Shown: positions 22,402 to 33,048 of the stretch, piece by piece
Position numbering within the stretch: position 1 is the first letter of the stretch
How the letters are laid out: every line of letters begins with the position of its first letter
DNA from: Carya illinoinensis
Taxonomy: Eukaryota > Streptophyta > Magnoliopsida > Fagales > Juglandaceae
NCBI RefSeq assembly: GCF_018687715.1
Contig: NC_056766.1
Coordinates: forward strand, 13,836,001 to 13,900,000
Length of the DNA stretch: 64,000 nt
Direction: 5' to 3'
Made by a program: the position numbers and the translations under genes
Notes under the pieces: model-generated
Databases searched by the model: none
Told to the model about the DNA's origin: nothing
The model's input: only the letters and a program-made list of their open reading frames with translations

Positions 22402-22464
22402 TTGTTACGGGTGCCTTGGGGGCAAGGCCTTGAAAAAGGGGAGATTGTTACGGGTGCCTTGGGG
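22400..22464 (+). repeat. LTR-head direct repeat around PPT
   Basis: gattgttacgggtgccttgg occurs at 22400-22419 and again at 22443-22462, with the second copy forming the LTR start. The purine tract aaaaaggggaga lies between them. The first copy overlaps the stop codon of pol. Confidence 0.85.
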
Positions 22465-22953
22465 AAGCTTTGAGGAAGGAGATGTATGGTAAGGAATGTG
22501 CAATGCAGAGAAGTCCAAGAGTTGAGCTTAGATTGCAAATAACTGTTTTAACAAAAAGGATGGTGTTAATAAAACGATGTGTTTTGAGGCTTAATAAGGG
22601 AGGGGTCGTTTAGTGTTTAGTGTGCTGCGTTTTGTGTTAATGAAACGGGGAGTTTAACTAACCGTGTGTTTAGTTGGCATTTTATTCCTTGTAACCTACG
22701 TTTTGTGTAGAATCAGATATTGATTCAGTGCTTCACAACTGCAGTATATAAGCAGGAGTAAGCCGGTAGTTTGTATCTTGATTTTTTAGTGAAGTAAATT
22801 TCTTGGAGGTTGAGAATCCCTCGAAGATTCTCTACATGATTCATCATTGAATCTTGCTCATCAATTCTTGAGTTTCCGGTGTGTGTGGGTGATTCTTGAT
22901 AGTTCCCTGCGTGTGTTCTGGATAGAGCAAAAGGTTCTTGCAAGAACCTTACA
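22446..22953 (+). repeat. 3' LTR of gypsy 2 (about 508 bp)
   Basis: It starts TGTTACGGG right after the purine tract aaaaaggggaga and ends near ccttaca (22953). The TATA box is at 22745-22751 (gtatataagcag), the same context as in gypsy 1. The end is inferred from the TG...CA rule only. Confidence 0.65.
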
Positions 22954-23588
22954 GCTTCCTTTAATGTGAAGGATATGCAGACCATAGTTTCCAATGGTGG
23001 AGGTGTCAGTGCATGCAGGGATAATGTTGTAGAGTCTCTGGATGGCCTACGGGAATGCTACTGGTGCTTGGTTCTTCAATGTACGTCGGAGAGACCGAAT
23101 AGAAAGGAACCAAAGGAATTAAGGATCATGAGTGGCAACCCTAATTGAGGGAGTCATGCAAAAGATTATAAATATAAATATAGATGGTTGAAGCCCTAGG
23201 AAAAGAAAGAGAAAGAAACATGCTTGCATGGGAGACGTGTGCATGGTGTGGAGACTAAAGCCTGAAGGATTAATACAACTTGCATTTTTTGGACATGGGC
23301 TTTTTCCTTAAATTTTGGGCTTCAATAAACCTCTAAAAATAATCTAACTTGTCCCATTAATCTTCTTGGCCCAATAAAATATTTCACCTAATCCAAAATA
23401 TTGAAAGATTTAAACCTACTTAGCAAGTTTAGTAAAATATATATATATATATATATTTCATATCCGACAAAAAAAAAAAAATTGGGCCCGTAGTCCTTCC
23501 CAGAAAACTCTTTAATCTCAAGTGGCTTTTCATTCGTATAAACCCAAAAATTTTAGAAAACGGTTGGGTGCTGGACCCAGGTGTTACA
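22954..23588 (-). mobile_element. Minus-strand LTR, inferred right part
   Basis: There is no gene. It ends GGTGTTACA; read on the minus strand it starts TGTAACACC and has a TATA-like stretch (tatatttatatttataa) near 23170. It is probably the 5' end of the LTR at 16608, split by gypsy 2. It contains an AT microsatellite (23437-23457) and A-runs. Confidence 0.45.
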
Positions 23589-23664
23589 TGTGGATGCATG
23601 CGCTACAATTTTCAAACAAGTTGAAATTATCAATGACTATATAAAGCTAAATCACTATTTTACA

Positions 23665-23901
23665 TTTGAGAACGAAACGTAAAAAAGGCACTTGGGAATC
23701 AAAAACCCTAGGAAAGAAAAAGACGAAAGAAGAGTTTACTAGAAGAAAGAAAAGAATCCAATTGAATTAAATGTTCATCTATATAGTAGCTATTTATAGT
23801 ACATGAATAAAACCCTATACATATGACTATTACATGAGATACAATAAAACAAATGAAATGAAAGAATAAAAATGAAAGGATAATACAATTAAGTCCTGAT
23901 A
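23665..23901 (-). repeat. Copia 3' LTR (left)
   Basis: It shares with 27650-28095 the strings aatcaaaaaccctag, gaaagaaaagaat, tagctatttatagtacatg and ttaagtcctgata. A TATA box (TATAAATA on the minus strand) is at 23791-23798. The polypurine tract ccccctt (minus gaaggggg) follows at 23902. Confidence 0.8.
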
Positions 23902-24070
23902 CCCCCTTCAAGATGGAGAGTATATAGAGTGTACTCCCATCTTGGAAATAAGTGATGAAACTGGTGATAACCAAGAGGTTTGGTTAACACATCAACAAGT
24001 TGATGATCAGAAGCCAAGTGAAAAGTCTGGATAACTCCAACTTGTATTTTTTCTCGAATAAAGTGATAAT

Positions 24071-25385
24071 CTAGCTCAAGATACTTTGTTCTTTCATGGA
24101 AGATTGGATTGGAAGTAATGTGTAATGCAGCCTAACTATCACAAAAATGTTGAGCACTATGAGTATGTGAAACACGAAAATCAGATAATAGAGTGAGAAA
24201 CCAAATGATATCACAAGTGGTAGAAGCCATTGATCTATACTCAGCCTCTGTAGAAGATCTGGAAACAGTAATCTGTTTCTTGGTCTTCTAAGAAAACCAA
24301 AGAATCTCCAAAAAAAAAAAAAAAACACAATAACCACTTTTAGATATCTTACTGTCAAGACAAGAAGCCCAATTAGAATTAGCAAAAGCTTTGAGAGATA
24401 ATGTATTGGCAGCTAGGAAACAAAGACCATGACCAGGAGTGGCTTTGACATATTTTAAAATTCTATAGGTTGCTCGTAAATGGGGCTGTTTAGGCTGAGC
24501 CATATTTATTGATAAAATAACACAAATCTAGCAGAGTTAATGTGAGGTAAAGAAGTCGACCTACAAGTATTCTATAAACTGTAGGATTAGGCAACAAGTT
24601 CCCCACATTCTTACTCAATTTAGTACTTTGTTTTATAGGAAGTGCAACAGGTTTAGAAGCAAGGAAACCAGCATCTTGAAGAATCTCCATAGAATATTTT
24701 TTTTTTTGACATAAAGAAATACCAACACTAGACCGTGCCACTTCCAAACCAAGGAAATATTTGAGCTTAAACTTCTTAAACTTCTCATTAAGCAAGGACT
24801 TTAAAAGCTCAACAGATTTCATATCATTACTAGCTATGAGAATATCATCAACATAGACAAGAAGGGCAATAAAAGATGAACCCTCAGTCTTAGTAAAAAG
24901 AGAATAATTAGCTTTGGATTGTTGAAAACCCATGCTGAGTATAGAAGTTGAAAACTTAGAAAACCACTACTGTGAGGCGTGTTTCAAACCATAGAGTGAT
25001 TTGTTCAACTTATAAACTTGGGCCCCTCTTTAACATAAAAACCAAGAGGTAGAACCATGTATATTTCTTCAAATAAATCCCCATGCAAAAAAGCATTCAA
25101 CTTAATATCAAGCTGTGTAAGATGCCAACCTTTCACAGCAACAGTGACCAAAAGAGATCTAACATTTGCAATTTTAGCAACAGATGAAAATGTTTCAGAA
25201 TAATCCAAGCCTTTAGTTTGGGTATAACCCTTGACAACTATCCTTATCTTATATCTTTCAATGGAACCATTAGCACGATATTTAATCTTATAAACCCATT
25301 TACAACCAATGGGCTTCTTACCAGGAGATAAAGAAGTAACAGTCCAAGTCTTATTAATTTCCAAGGCTACAATCTCATCTGACAT
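24071..25385 (-). pseudogene. Copia RT and RNase H
   Basis: The minus strand gives [20 protein letters not shown], then [15 protein letters not shown] and [14 protein letters not shown] (25385-25005). After a break comes the catalytic ALLVYVDDILIA with YFLGLEVARS (24933-24490), and then the RNase H-like end (LRATYRILKYVK, 24503-24290). YVDD is intact. The box usually read as NAFLHGDL is preceded by one extra residue. Stops separate the pieces. Confidence 0.9.
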
Positions 25386-25847
25386 GGCATCTCTCTAATG
25401 AAAGTACTTGACAACTTGATAATAGAATTCAAGTTCAATATCGACAGAAATGGACATGACAAAAGATTTTTGTAAAGAAAAAAAGATTAGCATCAGACAA
25501 AAAATTGAAGATACCATATTTAGGAGGAGAAGATAAAAGGGAAGAAAAACCTGATCAAAAGAAACGGTTGAAGGATCTAATGTGGAGTGTGTAGAAGAGG
25601 AGTTGCAAGGAAAGTTCTACAAATAACCTGTAACCTTTCTGATACTAGAAGATTTTTTAGGAAGGTTAGAGGGTAAAGGTACAGTGACAGAAAATGGAGA
25701 GGAAGAAAATTGAATAGATGAATAACTTGAAGGGGAAGGTGAGGAGGAGTTTAGAGGAAAATTGGTAGATGGGGAAGGGGAAAGTGCTGTCGAAGGCATA
25801 GTTAAAGAATCTAGAGTTGAATGTTCAATAGGAAAAAAAGAGGAACA

Positions 25848-26297
25848 TTAAATTTTATTTTGAGATGCAAATGCAAAAGGAAAAATAAGTTCATGAAAAA
25901 CGACATTTCTTGATATAAAGGATTGATTAGTTTGTAAATAAAGTTTATAACCTTTTATTTCAAAGGGATAACTAAGAAAAACACAAGTTCGATCCTTAGG
26001 ATCAAATTTTGTTTGAGATCTTTGTAAAGTGGAAGAAAAACAAAGACAACCAAAGGTTTTAAGATGATCATAAAAAGGAGCAATTTTAAACAAAAGCTCA
26101 AAAGGAGATTTTTGGTTTAAAAGAGGAGTAGAAAGCCTATTAATGAGGTAAGATGTTGTTAAAACAATATCACCCAAAAAATTAATAGGAGGTATTGGAA
26201 CAAAGATATGTATATATTGTTTCAGGTAAACAAGTAGTATGTAAAGAAAAAGTACAATTAGAAAGGTCTGACTATTGCAATATAAAAAGACCTCCAT
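25848..26297 (-). pseudogene. Copia integrase C-terminal part
   Basis: The minus strand encodes YLINRLSTPLLNQKSPFELL, FGCLCFSST, KFDPKDRTCVFLSYPFEIKG and SRNVVFHELIFPFA. These motifs follow the integrase core in copia pol. The catalytic DDE core itself is not found between here and the protease at about 26450, so a deletion removed it. Confidence 0.85.
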
Positions 26298-26439
26298 GCA
26301 ATCTACCCAATCTAATCAGCCTCCAACGAATCAGGACTTGTACGAGACAAATGTCTGAGAAAAACAAAAAAGAACAAGTTAGTGAATGTGTTAACTTGCT
26401 AATAGAAATCAATTTGAAATGAAAGATTGAAACACATAG

Positions 26440-27481
26440 AACATCATGTTAGAAATAGAAACAAAGCCAATATGTGTAACAGACACAAATTGACCATTAG
26501 GGAGCTTCACAGAAGCATTAATAGAATGAGCAATAGAAGCAAAACAATCAATAGAAGGAACCATTTGATCAATAGCCCTAGCATCAAGAATCCAGAAATT
26601 GGAATCAAATGTAGCAGACTAAGTAATAGAAAATATTGAATGACTATTATTACAAGGAAAAATAATACCAAAAAAATTATTTGAAACAACTATATTGACA
26701 ATAGAAGGAACTAGATTAATGGATTTAAGAGAGGTAAGCATGGACAAAAGCTGCTGATACTGGGCGTCAGTCAATGAAAAAAGAGAAACAACCGAGGATT
26801 TACTATCATTTCTCAATCACGTAACCAATAATTCCACAATGTTTACATATTGGTCTATCTTTCTTAGTAAAGGATTTAACAGATATGGTGTCATCAACAT
26901 GAGAAGAAAATACATGAGAATCAACAGAAGGCAAAAAGATAGAAGAAATTTTGTGTTGCTGTTCCTGTTGTAAAACAAGAGAAAAAAACTTTATTCAGAG
27001 GAGGAAGAGGCTCCATAAGTAAAATCTGTGCATGAGCAGGTGCAAAAGATTCATTCATCCCATCAAAATTTGTAAAATACATTCTTGTTGAACGTAGGAG
27101 TTCAACGTTCGTACAACAACACTAGAACAGGCAGGAATAGGCTTGTAATTAGAAAGTTCATCCCAAAGGCCCTTAAGAAGAGTAAAATAATTACTCACTG
27201 AAAGAGAACCCTAGGTAAGAGAGGAAATTGATTTTTGCAAGTGAAAAATGTGAAGTCCATTTTTCTATAAAAATCATTCTTTACGATCAGACCAAATCTC
27301 ATATGCAGTTGCAATATACAAGATACTAGAAGAAATTTCAGTAGAAACAAAATTTAAAATCTAAGAGATCACCATATTGTTGCATTGGAGCCACAGAGAA
27401 AAGAGAGAATTCGTTGAATCTGAAGGTTTAGAAAGAGATCCATCAACAAATCCAAGCTTGTTCTTCGTTGAGAGAGCCATG
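26440..27481 (-). pseudogene. Copia gag and protease remnant
   Basis: The gag start MALSTKNKLGFVDGS (minus, near 27481) is the usual start of this gag type, followed by LFSLWLQCNNMV before a stop. The gag tail (YQQLLSMLTS) is near 26720-26770. The protease (about 26480-26620, minus) reads WILDARAIDQM where copia proteases have the DSGA signature, and VKLPNGQ follows. The active-site Ser/Thr and Gly are therefore lost. Frames are broken repeatedly. Confidence 0.75.
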
Positions 27482-27637
27482 GACGTCGATCGAGACCACG
27501 CATGGTAGTTTTCTCCAAAAAGAGGCTGAGTGACTAAAAGGACACTAGGACTGTTGCTCGGATGAAAAAAGAAGTAGTATCCTCAGAGACAAATTTATGA
27601 GATGGAGCCATGGTAGTGATTCAACAAGAAGAACAAC

Positions 27638-27649
27638 CATCTGATACCA
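27638..27649 (-). promoter_or_regulatory. Copia primer binding site
   Basis: catctgatacca reads TGGTATCAGATG on the minus strand and directly abuts the LTR start (TG at 27650). This matches the initiator-Met tRNA site common in plant copia elements. Confidence 0.8.
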
Positions 27650-28095
27650 TGTAAAATGTAAAGAAACGTAAAAGTGGTGCTCGAGAATCAAAAACCCTAG
27701 CAGAGCAAAAGATGAAAAAGGAGTCTTCTAAAAGAAAGAAAAGAATACAATTGAATTAAATGTCCATCTGTACAGTAGCTATTTATAGTACATGAATAAA
27801 ACACTATATATGTGACTATCAAGTGAGATACAATAAAACAAATTAAATGAGGCCCGAATTGGTTACACAATACCAAAAATCTCATCTGATCTCATTATTA
27901 CAAATTTTTCAAATCCCCATACAAAATATAATAAACAATTTACCTTTCTCAAATCCAAATACAAAATTAATATTAAAAAATAATATTATAACAATATTTT
28001 ATTTATAACTATTTAAAACATCTCATCTCATATGTGTAACCAAACGGGACCTGAAAGAATAAAACTAAAAGAATAATAAAAATTAAGTCCTGATA
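27650..28095 (-). repeat. Copia 5' LTR (right), carrying a MITE
   Basis: It is about 242 bp once the MITE and its duplicated tga are removed, against 237 bp on the left. A TATA box is at 27780-27787 (minus). Small differences from the left LTR (for example the tgtaaaatgtaaag head) would allow a divergence estimate. Confidence 0.8.
27851..28051. mobile_element. MITE (201 bp) inside copia LTR
   Basis: The terminal inverted repeats are GGCCCGAATTGGTTACACA and, on the other strand at the right end, GGTCCCGTTTGGTTACACA. It is flanked by tga (27848-27850 and 28052-28054). The other LTR shows the empty site aaatgaaagaat. A 3-bp target duplication fits PIF/Harbinger-type MITEs. Confidence 0.85.
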
Positions 28096-28459
28096 AAAAC
28101 TTTGTGGATAATAACGTAAGTTGCACATTATTGTATCTAAGCACACATTTTTTTTGGCATGTTTTTAATGGACTGTAATGATTTCATTGGTTGTTTAAAA
28201 ATAAGTTGTAAAATAGTTGTAACAGAGTTGTTGGTACATATATCATTACACTTGATTAAATCCTGGCACTCTATTAAAAATAAATTTTAATATTACAAAA
28301 CCACCTTCCATTTCATATAGAGTTATAAAATAGTTTTAAAATGCAACTGTTGATGTATTAATTGACGAGGAAACCAAGTCTTGGAAAACTAATCTTGTTT
28401 ACTCATCAATCTTTAGAAGTGAGGAGGCTAATTGTATTTGCAATTTGCCTATAAATCCA
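28096..28459. other. P450 downstream flank
   Basis: There is no gene. tctattaaaaataaatttta and gtatctaagcacac(att) match 53960-54055 downstream of copy D. Beyond about 28320 the match is lost. Confidence 0.55.
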
Positions 28460-28700
28460 GGTTTTGAGTCGACAAGTGGCTCCCCGGTGGTGCGTGACCC
28501 CCACGCTCTGGTGCAGGCCTAGACTCCATCCAGCTCGTGCGGGCTACGCTCCCCTCCATTTGGCGCCACGTTCGGTGGTCTTAAAGATTGGAGGCTGGCC
28601 AACGTCTGAGTGGGGCGCGTGTTGGCGGTCGGTGGCTGGAAACGACTCCGTTGGTAACTCCCCTTTATTTGCTTGAGAATACAAAAAACTGACGAAAGAA
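28460..28700. other. GC-rich block of unknown origin
   Basis: About 200 bases are strongly GC-rich (ggctccccggtggtgcgtga and ggcgcgtgttggcggtcggt) within AT-rich DNA. The short frame it opens shows no recognisable domain. It precedes a LINE fragment and could be that element's 5' leader, but nothing proves it. Confidence 0.35.
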
Positions 28701-28752
28701 AAATGAAAACAAGAAAACAGAGTATAAAGATAAAAGGAGGGGGGAAGGGGAA

Positions 28753-28765
28753 GGGGGGGGGGGGG
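28753..28765 (+). repeat. G13 homopolymer
   Basis: A run of thirteen G lies in a G/A-rich tract (28737-28780). It is prone to sequencing or assembly error. Confidence 0.8.
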
Positions 28766-28779
28766 TGGGGGTACCCCCG

Positions 28780-29560
28780 TCGAATGCTCAGAAAGTTAGG
28801 TTGTTTTTAAAAGAGAAAACGGGGAAGGGGAAAGCGGTCTGTCGGCCTATATGGGGTTTATCTTACAAGGGCATTTTTACAGTGAAGTCTACATATTTTA
28901 CTGATTTTCGCTGGAAAAATCAAGATCTTGGGGAATCCTCTGTCGTTCCTTTTATATGAGATTATGAGGAAAGTTTGGAAGCTAAACTGTACTTATAAAG
29001 TTAAGCAATTCATATGGAAAGTTCTTAATGGTATTTTGCCCACTAAAAGTAAGCTGTTTCACAAAAGGATAGTTGATAGTCCTTTGTGTCCCTGTCTGTC
29101 ACAATGAAGGTAAATGTACTATACATGTTCCTGGCAGTGTCCTACAACTATGGATGTATGGGGTGAGCGAAACAGTCCTCTAAAGAAATGGCATCAAAAT
29201 TATAGCGACTTTCCATCTCTTTGGTCTGATCTCTCACTAAGATTAGATACAGTTAATTTTAATATAGTGGCTGCTGTGTTTCATGGTATTTGGAGGCGAA
29301 GGAATGATTTTGTGTTTGAAAATCCGTTTAAAAGTCCATCTTTCTTGTTTCATTCGACAACCTAGATTGGTACAGATTCTACTTTGGAATAGGTTCAGAC
29401 TGTTGAGGGTCAAAATAGAGCTACTATTATGCCAGATAGACAAGCATGGAAACCTCCTCAAGTTGATGCTGCCAGGGAAGGATGGGCTGGAAAGGGATCA
29501 TAGGGGTGAAGTTCATGCTGTATTAGCTGCTCCAACTCCCGAAATGTATTCTACGTACAT
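28780..29560 (+). pseudogene. LINE ORF2 3' fragment, decayed
   Basis: Plus-strand pieces resemble the end of plant LINE ORF2. KGIFTVKSTY (28860-28900), then VWKLNCTYKVKQFIWKVLNG and LPTKSKLF, SPLCPC (28980-29100), CPTTMDVWG (29138-29165) and IWRRRNDFVFENP (29285-29330) are the zf-RVT region and linker. KPPQVDA and RDHRGEVHAVL (29450-29530) are the start of the RNase H domain. At least three frame changes occur. No A-tail or target duplication was found. Confidence 0.7.
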
Positions 29561-29632
29561 GGGTATTCTACGTTGAACACTATATAAAAACCGAAACACA
29601 ACTCCCGAAATGTATTCTACATACATGGGTAT
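29537..29632 (+). repeat. Direct repeat, 60-bp period
   Basis: actcccgaaatgtattctac, then .tacatgggtatt, occurs at 29537-29571 and again at 29601-29634 with one change. The second copy continues into sequence homologous to 54255-54400. This may be the target duplication or a local duplication at the end of the LINE fragment. Confidence 0.7.
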
Positions 29633-29639
29633 TGCATAT

Positions 29640-30995
29640 GGGCTTTTATGCGACAAGTTGGGCTTTATAACATTTCAGCCAACATTTTGTTTTCGGTATC
29701 GTAAATGGGCTTCAATACGATAGGCTGGGCTTCTCCTCTAGCCGTGTATATAATATTCACATTTTAGCAAACAACAATTTTGACTTGATAACTCGCGTAA
29801 CTGAATTCATATTTACTAGAATTTTTAATTAAATTTTAAGATTTAGACCGAGAGAATGATAAATGATATAAAATGAACATGAATAAGTTAAATATTCAAT
29901 ACACACTATAGGATTCATTTTGTGTCTATATGTTCTCTCCTATTTTAAAGTTTATATCCTTTTAATTGAGAAAACGAGATATACTTTAAATTGACATAAA
30001 TATCTATTTATAATTTTTTTAAATACACATTATTTTATTTATGCTTAAAATTAGGTTTACTTTACAAGAGGACTACAAATATTATTATGTGATATTTCAC
30101 CCTCTCGCAGATACAGGGTTGGGCCCATTAATTATATGCCGTAGGTGACAAATGTTTTATTCAACAATCTTTCCAAGTTTTTCATGATTTTGTTTTATTT
30201 TTTAGCTCGTTCATGAAGTTGTTTAATGAACTTTTATGCTATTATTTAATCATGAAACTTTATGATAATTTTTTATTTTAAACCTTTTGTTATGGACAAA
30301 AAACAAGAGAAATATTTCAAGAAACCTTATATAGCTCACATAAATAGAGGCCATGTTTACTCCCGGCAAGGTCGTAAATATCTACAATTAGTCAAGTATA
30401 ACATAAATCACTTTGTCATCAAAATGGGTACATTCAAAATCGGGCCATATTTACCCTCACAACAGTTTTACATATTTATAGTTAGCTAAACAGAACATAA
30501 ATCACTTTATCACCAAAGTGAGAACACTCAAAACAGATACCACAATTTCATAGTTGTGGCAATGTCTGAACAGTGGCCTCCATTTTTCACTTGTGGCAAG
30601 GTAATAATATAAGCCACCATTTTACACTAGTGGAGAAATTTTGCCTCAGGGTTTACAAACACAATGCAAGAATTGAAAAACATACTTAATTGGTAATATC
30701 GTATGGTCAGATAAAAATTTCAGACATCATATTCATGTTTTATGCTATAAAGAAACAGAGTACAAAAAACATTACTCATGTCTACACTAATCATGATAAA
30801 ATGCCATATAAAATATGGCATTTTATTTCTTAAATACAAAGAAAGTGCAAAATAAGCAAGGTTGGTTAGTCCCAAAAATATGCAAGTTTTCTCAAAAATC
30901 AACCTCAGTGCATTTTAGGCAAAATTTAGCAGAGGAGTACCACTTACCTGACGTTTGTAGTATACCAGCTAAGCTTTGACCACGAACAGTAGGAG
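29640..30995. other. Degenerate LTR-derived spacer
   Basis: There is no gene. It aligns with 54290-55340 and 55510-57530 downstream of copy D. It contains 'gtcatcaaaatgggtacattcaaaa' type minisatellite-like repeats (30340-30660) and catgtctacacta.tcatga (30778), which links it to the LTR at 16608. A cttacctg (30943-30950) reads CAGGTAAG on the minus strand. Confidence 0.55.
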
Positions 30996-31598
30996 TGTCA
31001 CAACCATATCCAAAAATATCGAAAGCATGTGAATAACTCCTACCAGAACAAAGCCTACTTGACTAAAAGTATTTTTCAACCAAAATATAGCTTAATAAGA
31101 GCCAAAACCCATGAGCCAAGAAATCAACCATAAACAAATAGTCCATCATAGTGCCTCGATTTTACAATGGCCCAAGTACAATATCCAAACACAATACTCT
31201 ACCAATGGATTTGCCCAACCTCCTTTAACTTTCGCCACAATGCACATCACTATATACAACCATATTCCCAACACCAGAACACCAAATCACATTTTTCTTT
31301 TTTTACTCATTCGGCCACAACATTACAAACATTGCGCCCTCCAAACATCAACGAACTATGAAATCACTCAACTACAAATTCCAACATACAAAACAAGGAC
31401 AACCCAAACTTCTTGTAGGCACCCAACCTAAGAGTCAAGGAAATTAAACAATGGTTATGAGGCTAAAGCTCGAGGGCACCTTACCCAACTTGGAGCAGAG
31501 GTTGGTCATATTCACGAGTGAGGCAGCACTGACTAGAGATGTTCAGTGACATTGAAAAACAAGGTAAAATCTGAGTTTGAGATAGTGAGGAAAAACTC

Positions 31599-31632
<34 letters not shown>

Positions 31633-31909
31633 AAGAGTGAGAAAACGAGAGTGATGGTCGAAGTGGCTTACTAGTATTAGCGAGAAGGCCAAGAATGAAG
31701 GGTGGTGTCACGAGGCATCCATGGAGAGAAGGACATCACAGAATGGGAGAGAGAGAAACAGTGAGAGAGAGAGTCGGGCTAGGGAAGAAGATTGGAAAAT
31801 ACAAAACCCTTGGATCAAAATGGTGCATAGAACCTCCTTTTGATTTGATTTGATTTTTTTATTTTTTTTTTAATTTTATTTTCTCCCTACAGGTGGGTTG
31901 GGTTTCACA
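30996..31909 (-). repeat. Old gypsy LTR (about 914 bp), minus
   Basis: On the minus strand it starts TGTGAAACCC right after a polypurine tract (31910-31921) and would end GGTTGTGACA at 30996. It is the 3' LTR of the gypsy whose chromodomain end follows to the right. It contains a GA microsatellite (31601-31630). Its partial copy lies at 57541-58107. Confidence 0.65.
31601..31630 (+). repeat. GA microsatellite
   Basis: Fifteen AG units. The homologous place in the second block carries two longer arrays (57821-57853 and 57985-58013). Confidence 0.9.
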
Positions 31910-32100
31910 TCCCTCCCTTTTATAAAAATTCCATCCTCAAAATATGCATGTATCAAGGTCCTTACGTAGTCAACAAGGGATCATATGAACATTTTGTATC
32001 TAAAACATACTCACCTACGATATGAGACAACAACACTTACCCCTCAAGTAAGTGTAGGTACTTGACCTGTATCTCTTCCTCAAGCTCCCAAGAAGCTTCT
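31910..32100 (-). pseudogene. Gypsy chromodomain end and 3' untranslated part
   Basis: On the minus strand: EASWELEEEIQVKYLHLLEG, then a stop, then 3' sequence ending in the polypurine tract ttttcaaaggga-like 31910-31921. This is the C-terminus of a chromovirus chromodomain. It stops at the same base as the copies at 5549 and 58297, where copia gag begins on the other strand. Confidence 0.75.
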
Positions 32101-32765
32101 ATTAAGGATAAGTGGACTACAAGTGAAGTGGCCAGTCTTTTTTTTTTTCAAGAAGAGGCAAGGCTTAAGCAACAAGAATATCATTTAGTTCACGTTGTAA
32201 TTCAAAGAGCCAATAAAAAGTGTAAGAAGCCTAAAGATCAGAAGGTCATAACCACCAAGGTAAAATGGGCCTCCTCAAGGAATTGAGATTCATGAGGGGA
32301 CAAAACATTATCAAGTGGAATTTATATAATAGCTAGGTTTGGTCATGTTCATAAAGCCATGGTTTGAAAAGAAAGGCCTTACTTACAATCTAGACCACAA
32401 AGCCAAATGAAAACTTCATAGTCGTTGAAAATTGACTCAAAGTTCTAGTTGCTGCCGTTAGTACTTTTCCTTTATTTTTTAACACTAAATGTTACTTAGA
32501 TTTACTTCGACACTTTACGTTCTTTCTATTTCTCGAAATTTGGTCTATTTGTCTGAACTTGATCTTGAACTCTTTTCCTTTACATTTCATAACAAAAAGT
32601 CCATTTTATTTAAAAATGCCTCTTTTATTGCTTTAGGGGATTTATGAGATGGTTTATATATATATATATATATATATATTAAATCTTAACAGTCATTCTG
32701 CTAAAAGTCCTCTAACCTTCCATTACAATGATGGAATTAACCATAACCTAATGTATAGTATAAGC
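32101..32765 (+). pseudogene. Tnt1-like copia gag-pol remnant
   Basis: The plus strand reads IKDKW, FFQEEARLKQQEYHLVHVV and NKKCKKPKDQK (gag end, to 32286). Then, across breaks, comes the zinc-knuckle tail and the region before the gag-pre-integrase motif. The better version at 58298-59240 identifies it. A segment of about 340 bp present there (58945-59283) is missing here. It contains a TA microsatellite (32655-32679). Confidence 0.7.
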
Positions 32766-33048
32766 AAAATATAGTTATGCCATAGTGATTTAATTCATCT
32801 CTATATTTTCTTAAGCACTATCCATCTATATATGTAATTTTATTTTTTATATTTTGGTTTATTTCTCTTTCCCTCTTTTCTTTTATACAATATATATATA
32901 TAAGTTCATATAAATTACATTTAAAAACTATTTTTTAAAATAGATAGTGTCTTCTGTTTTTCTTTTTCTTTTTACTTGAAATATAATAGGCAACAATGTT
33001 CTTCCTTGTAGCTTTAGCTAACATTTTGGGATCGAGACTTTTGCAAGA
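32766..33048. other. Spacer before copy C
   Basis: It is AT-rich with no gene. It aligns with 59290-59520 before fragment E (for example tttggttt.tttctctttccctcttttctttt). No P450 exon 1 sequence is present, so the 5' half of copies C and E is missing in both. Confidence 0.6.

Larger units (their letters stand above)
18650..22953 (+). mobile_element. Ty3/gypsy chromovirus 2, 5'-truncated, decayed
   Basis: A plus-strand chromovirus reads from mid-gag through protease, RT, RNase H, integrase and chromodomain to a 3' LTR. The 5' LTR and the start of gag are missing, so there is no target duplication to check. It lies between two stretches that both look like one minus-strand LTR, which suggests nesting. 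Many stops and frameshifts make it inactive. Confidence 0.85.
23665..28095 (-). mobile_element. Ty1/copia retrotransposon, internally deleted
   Basis: Two similar LTRs (23665-23901 and 27650-28095) bracket minus-strand gag, protease, partial integrase, RT and RNase H. The primer binding site catctgatacca (27638-27649) is the complement of the usual initiator-tRNA-Met site. It interrupts P450 downstream flank that is continuous near 53940. Homology stops at tttacatttga on the left and resumes at tttgtggataat on the right. The integrase core is missing and there are many stops, so it is dead. Confidence 0.9.
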
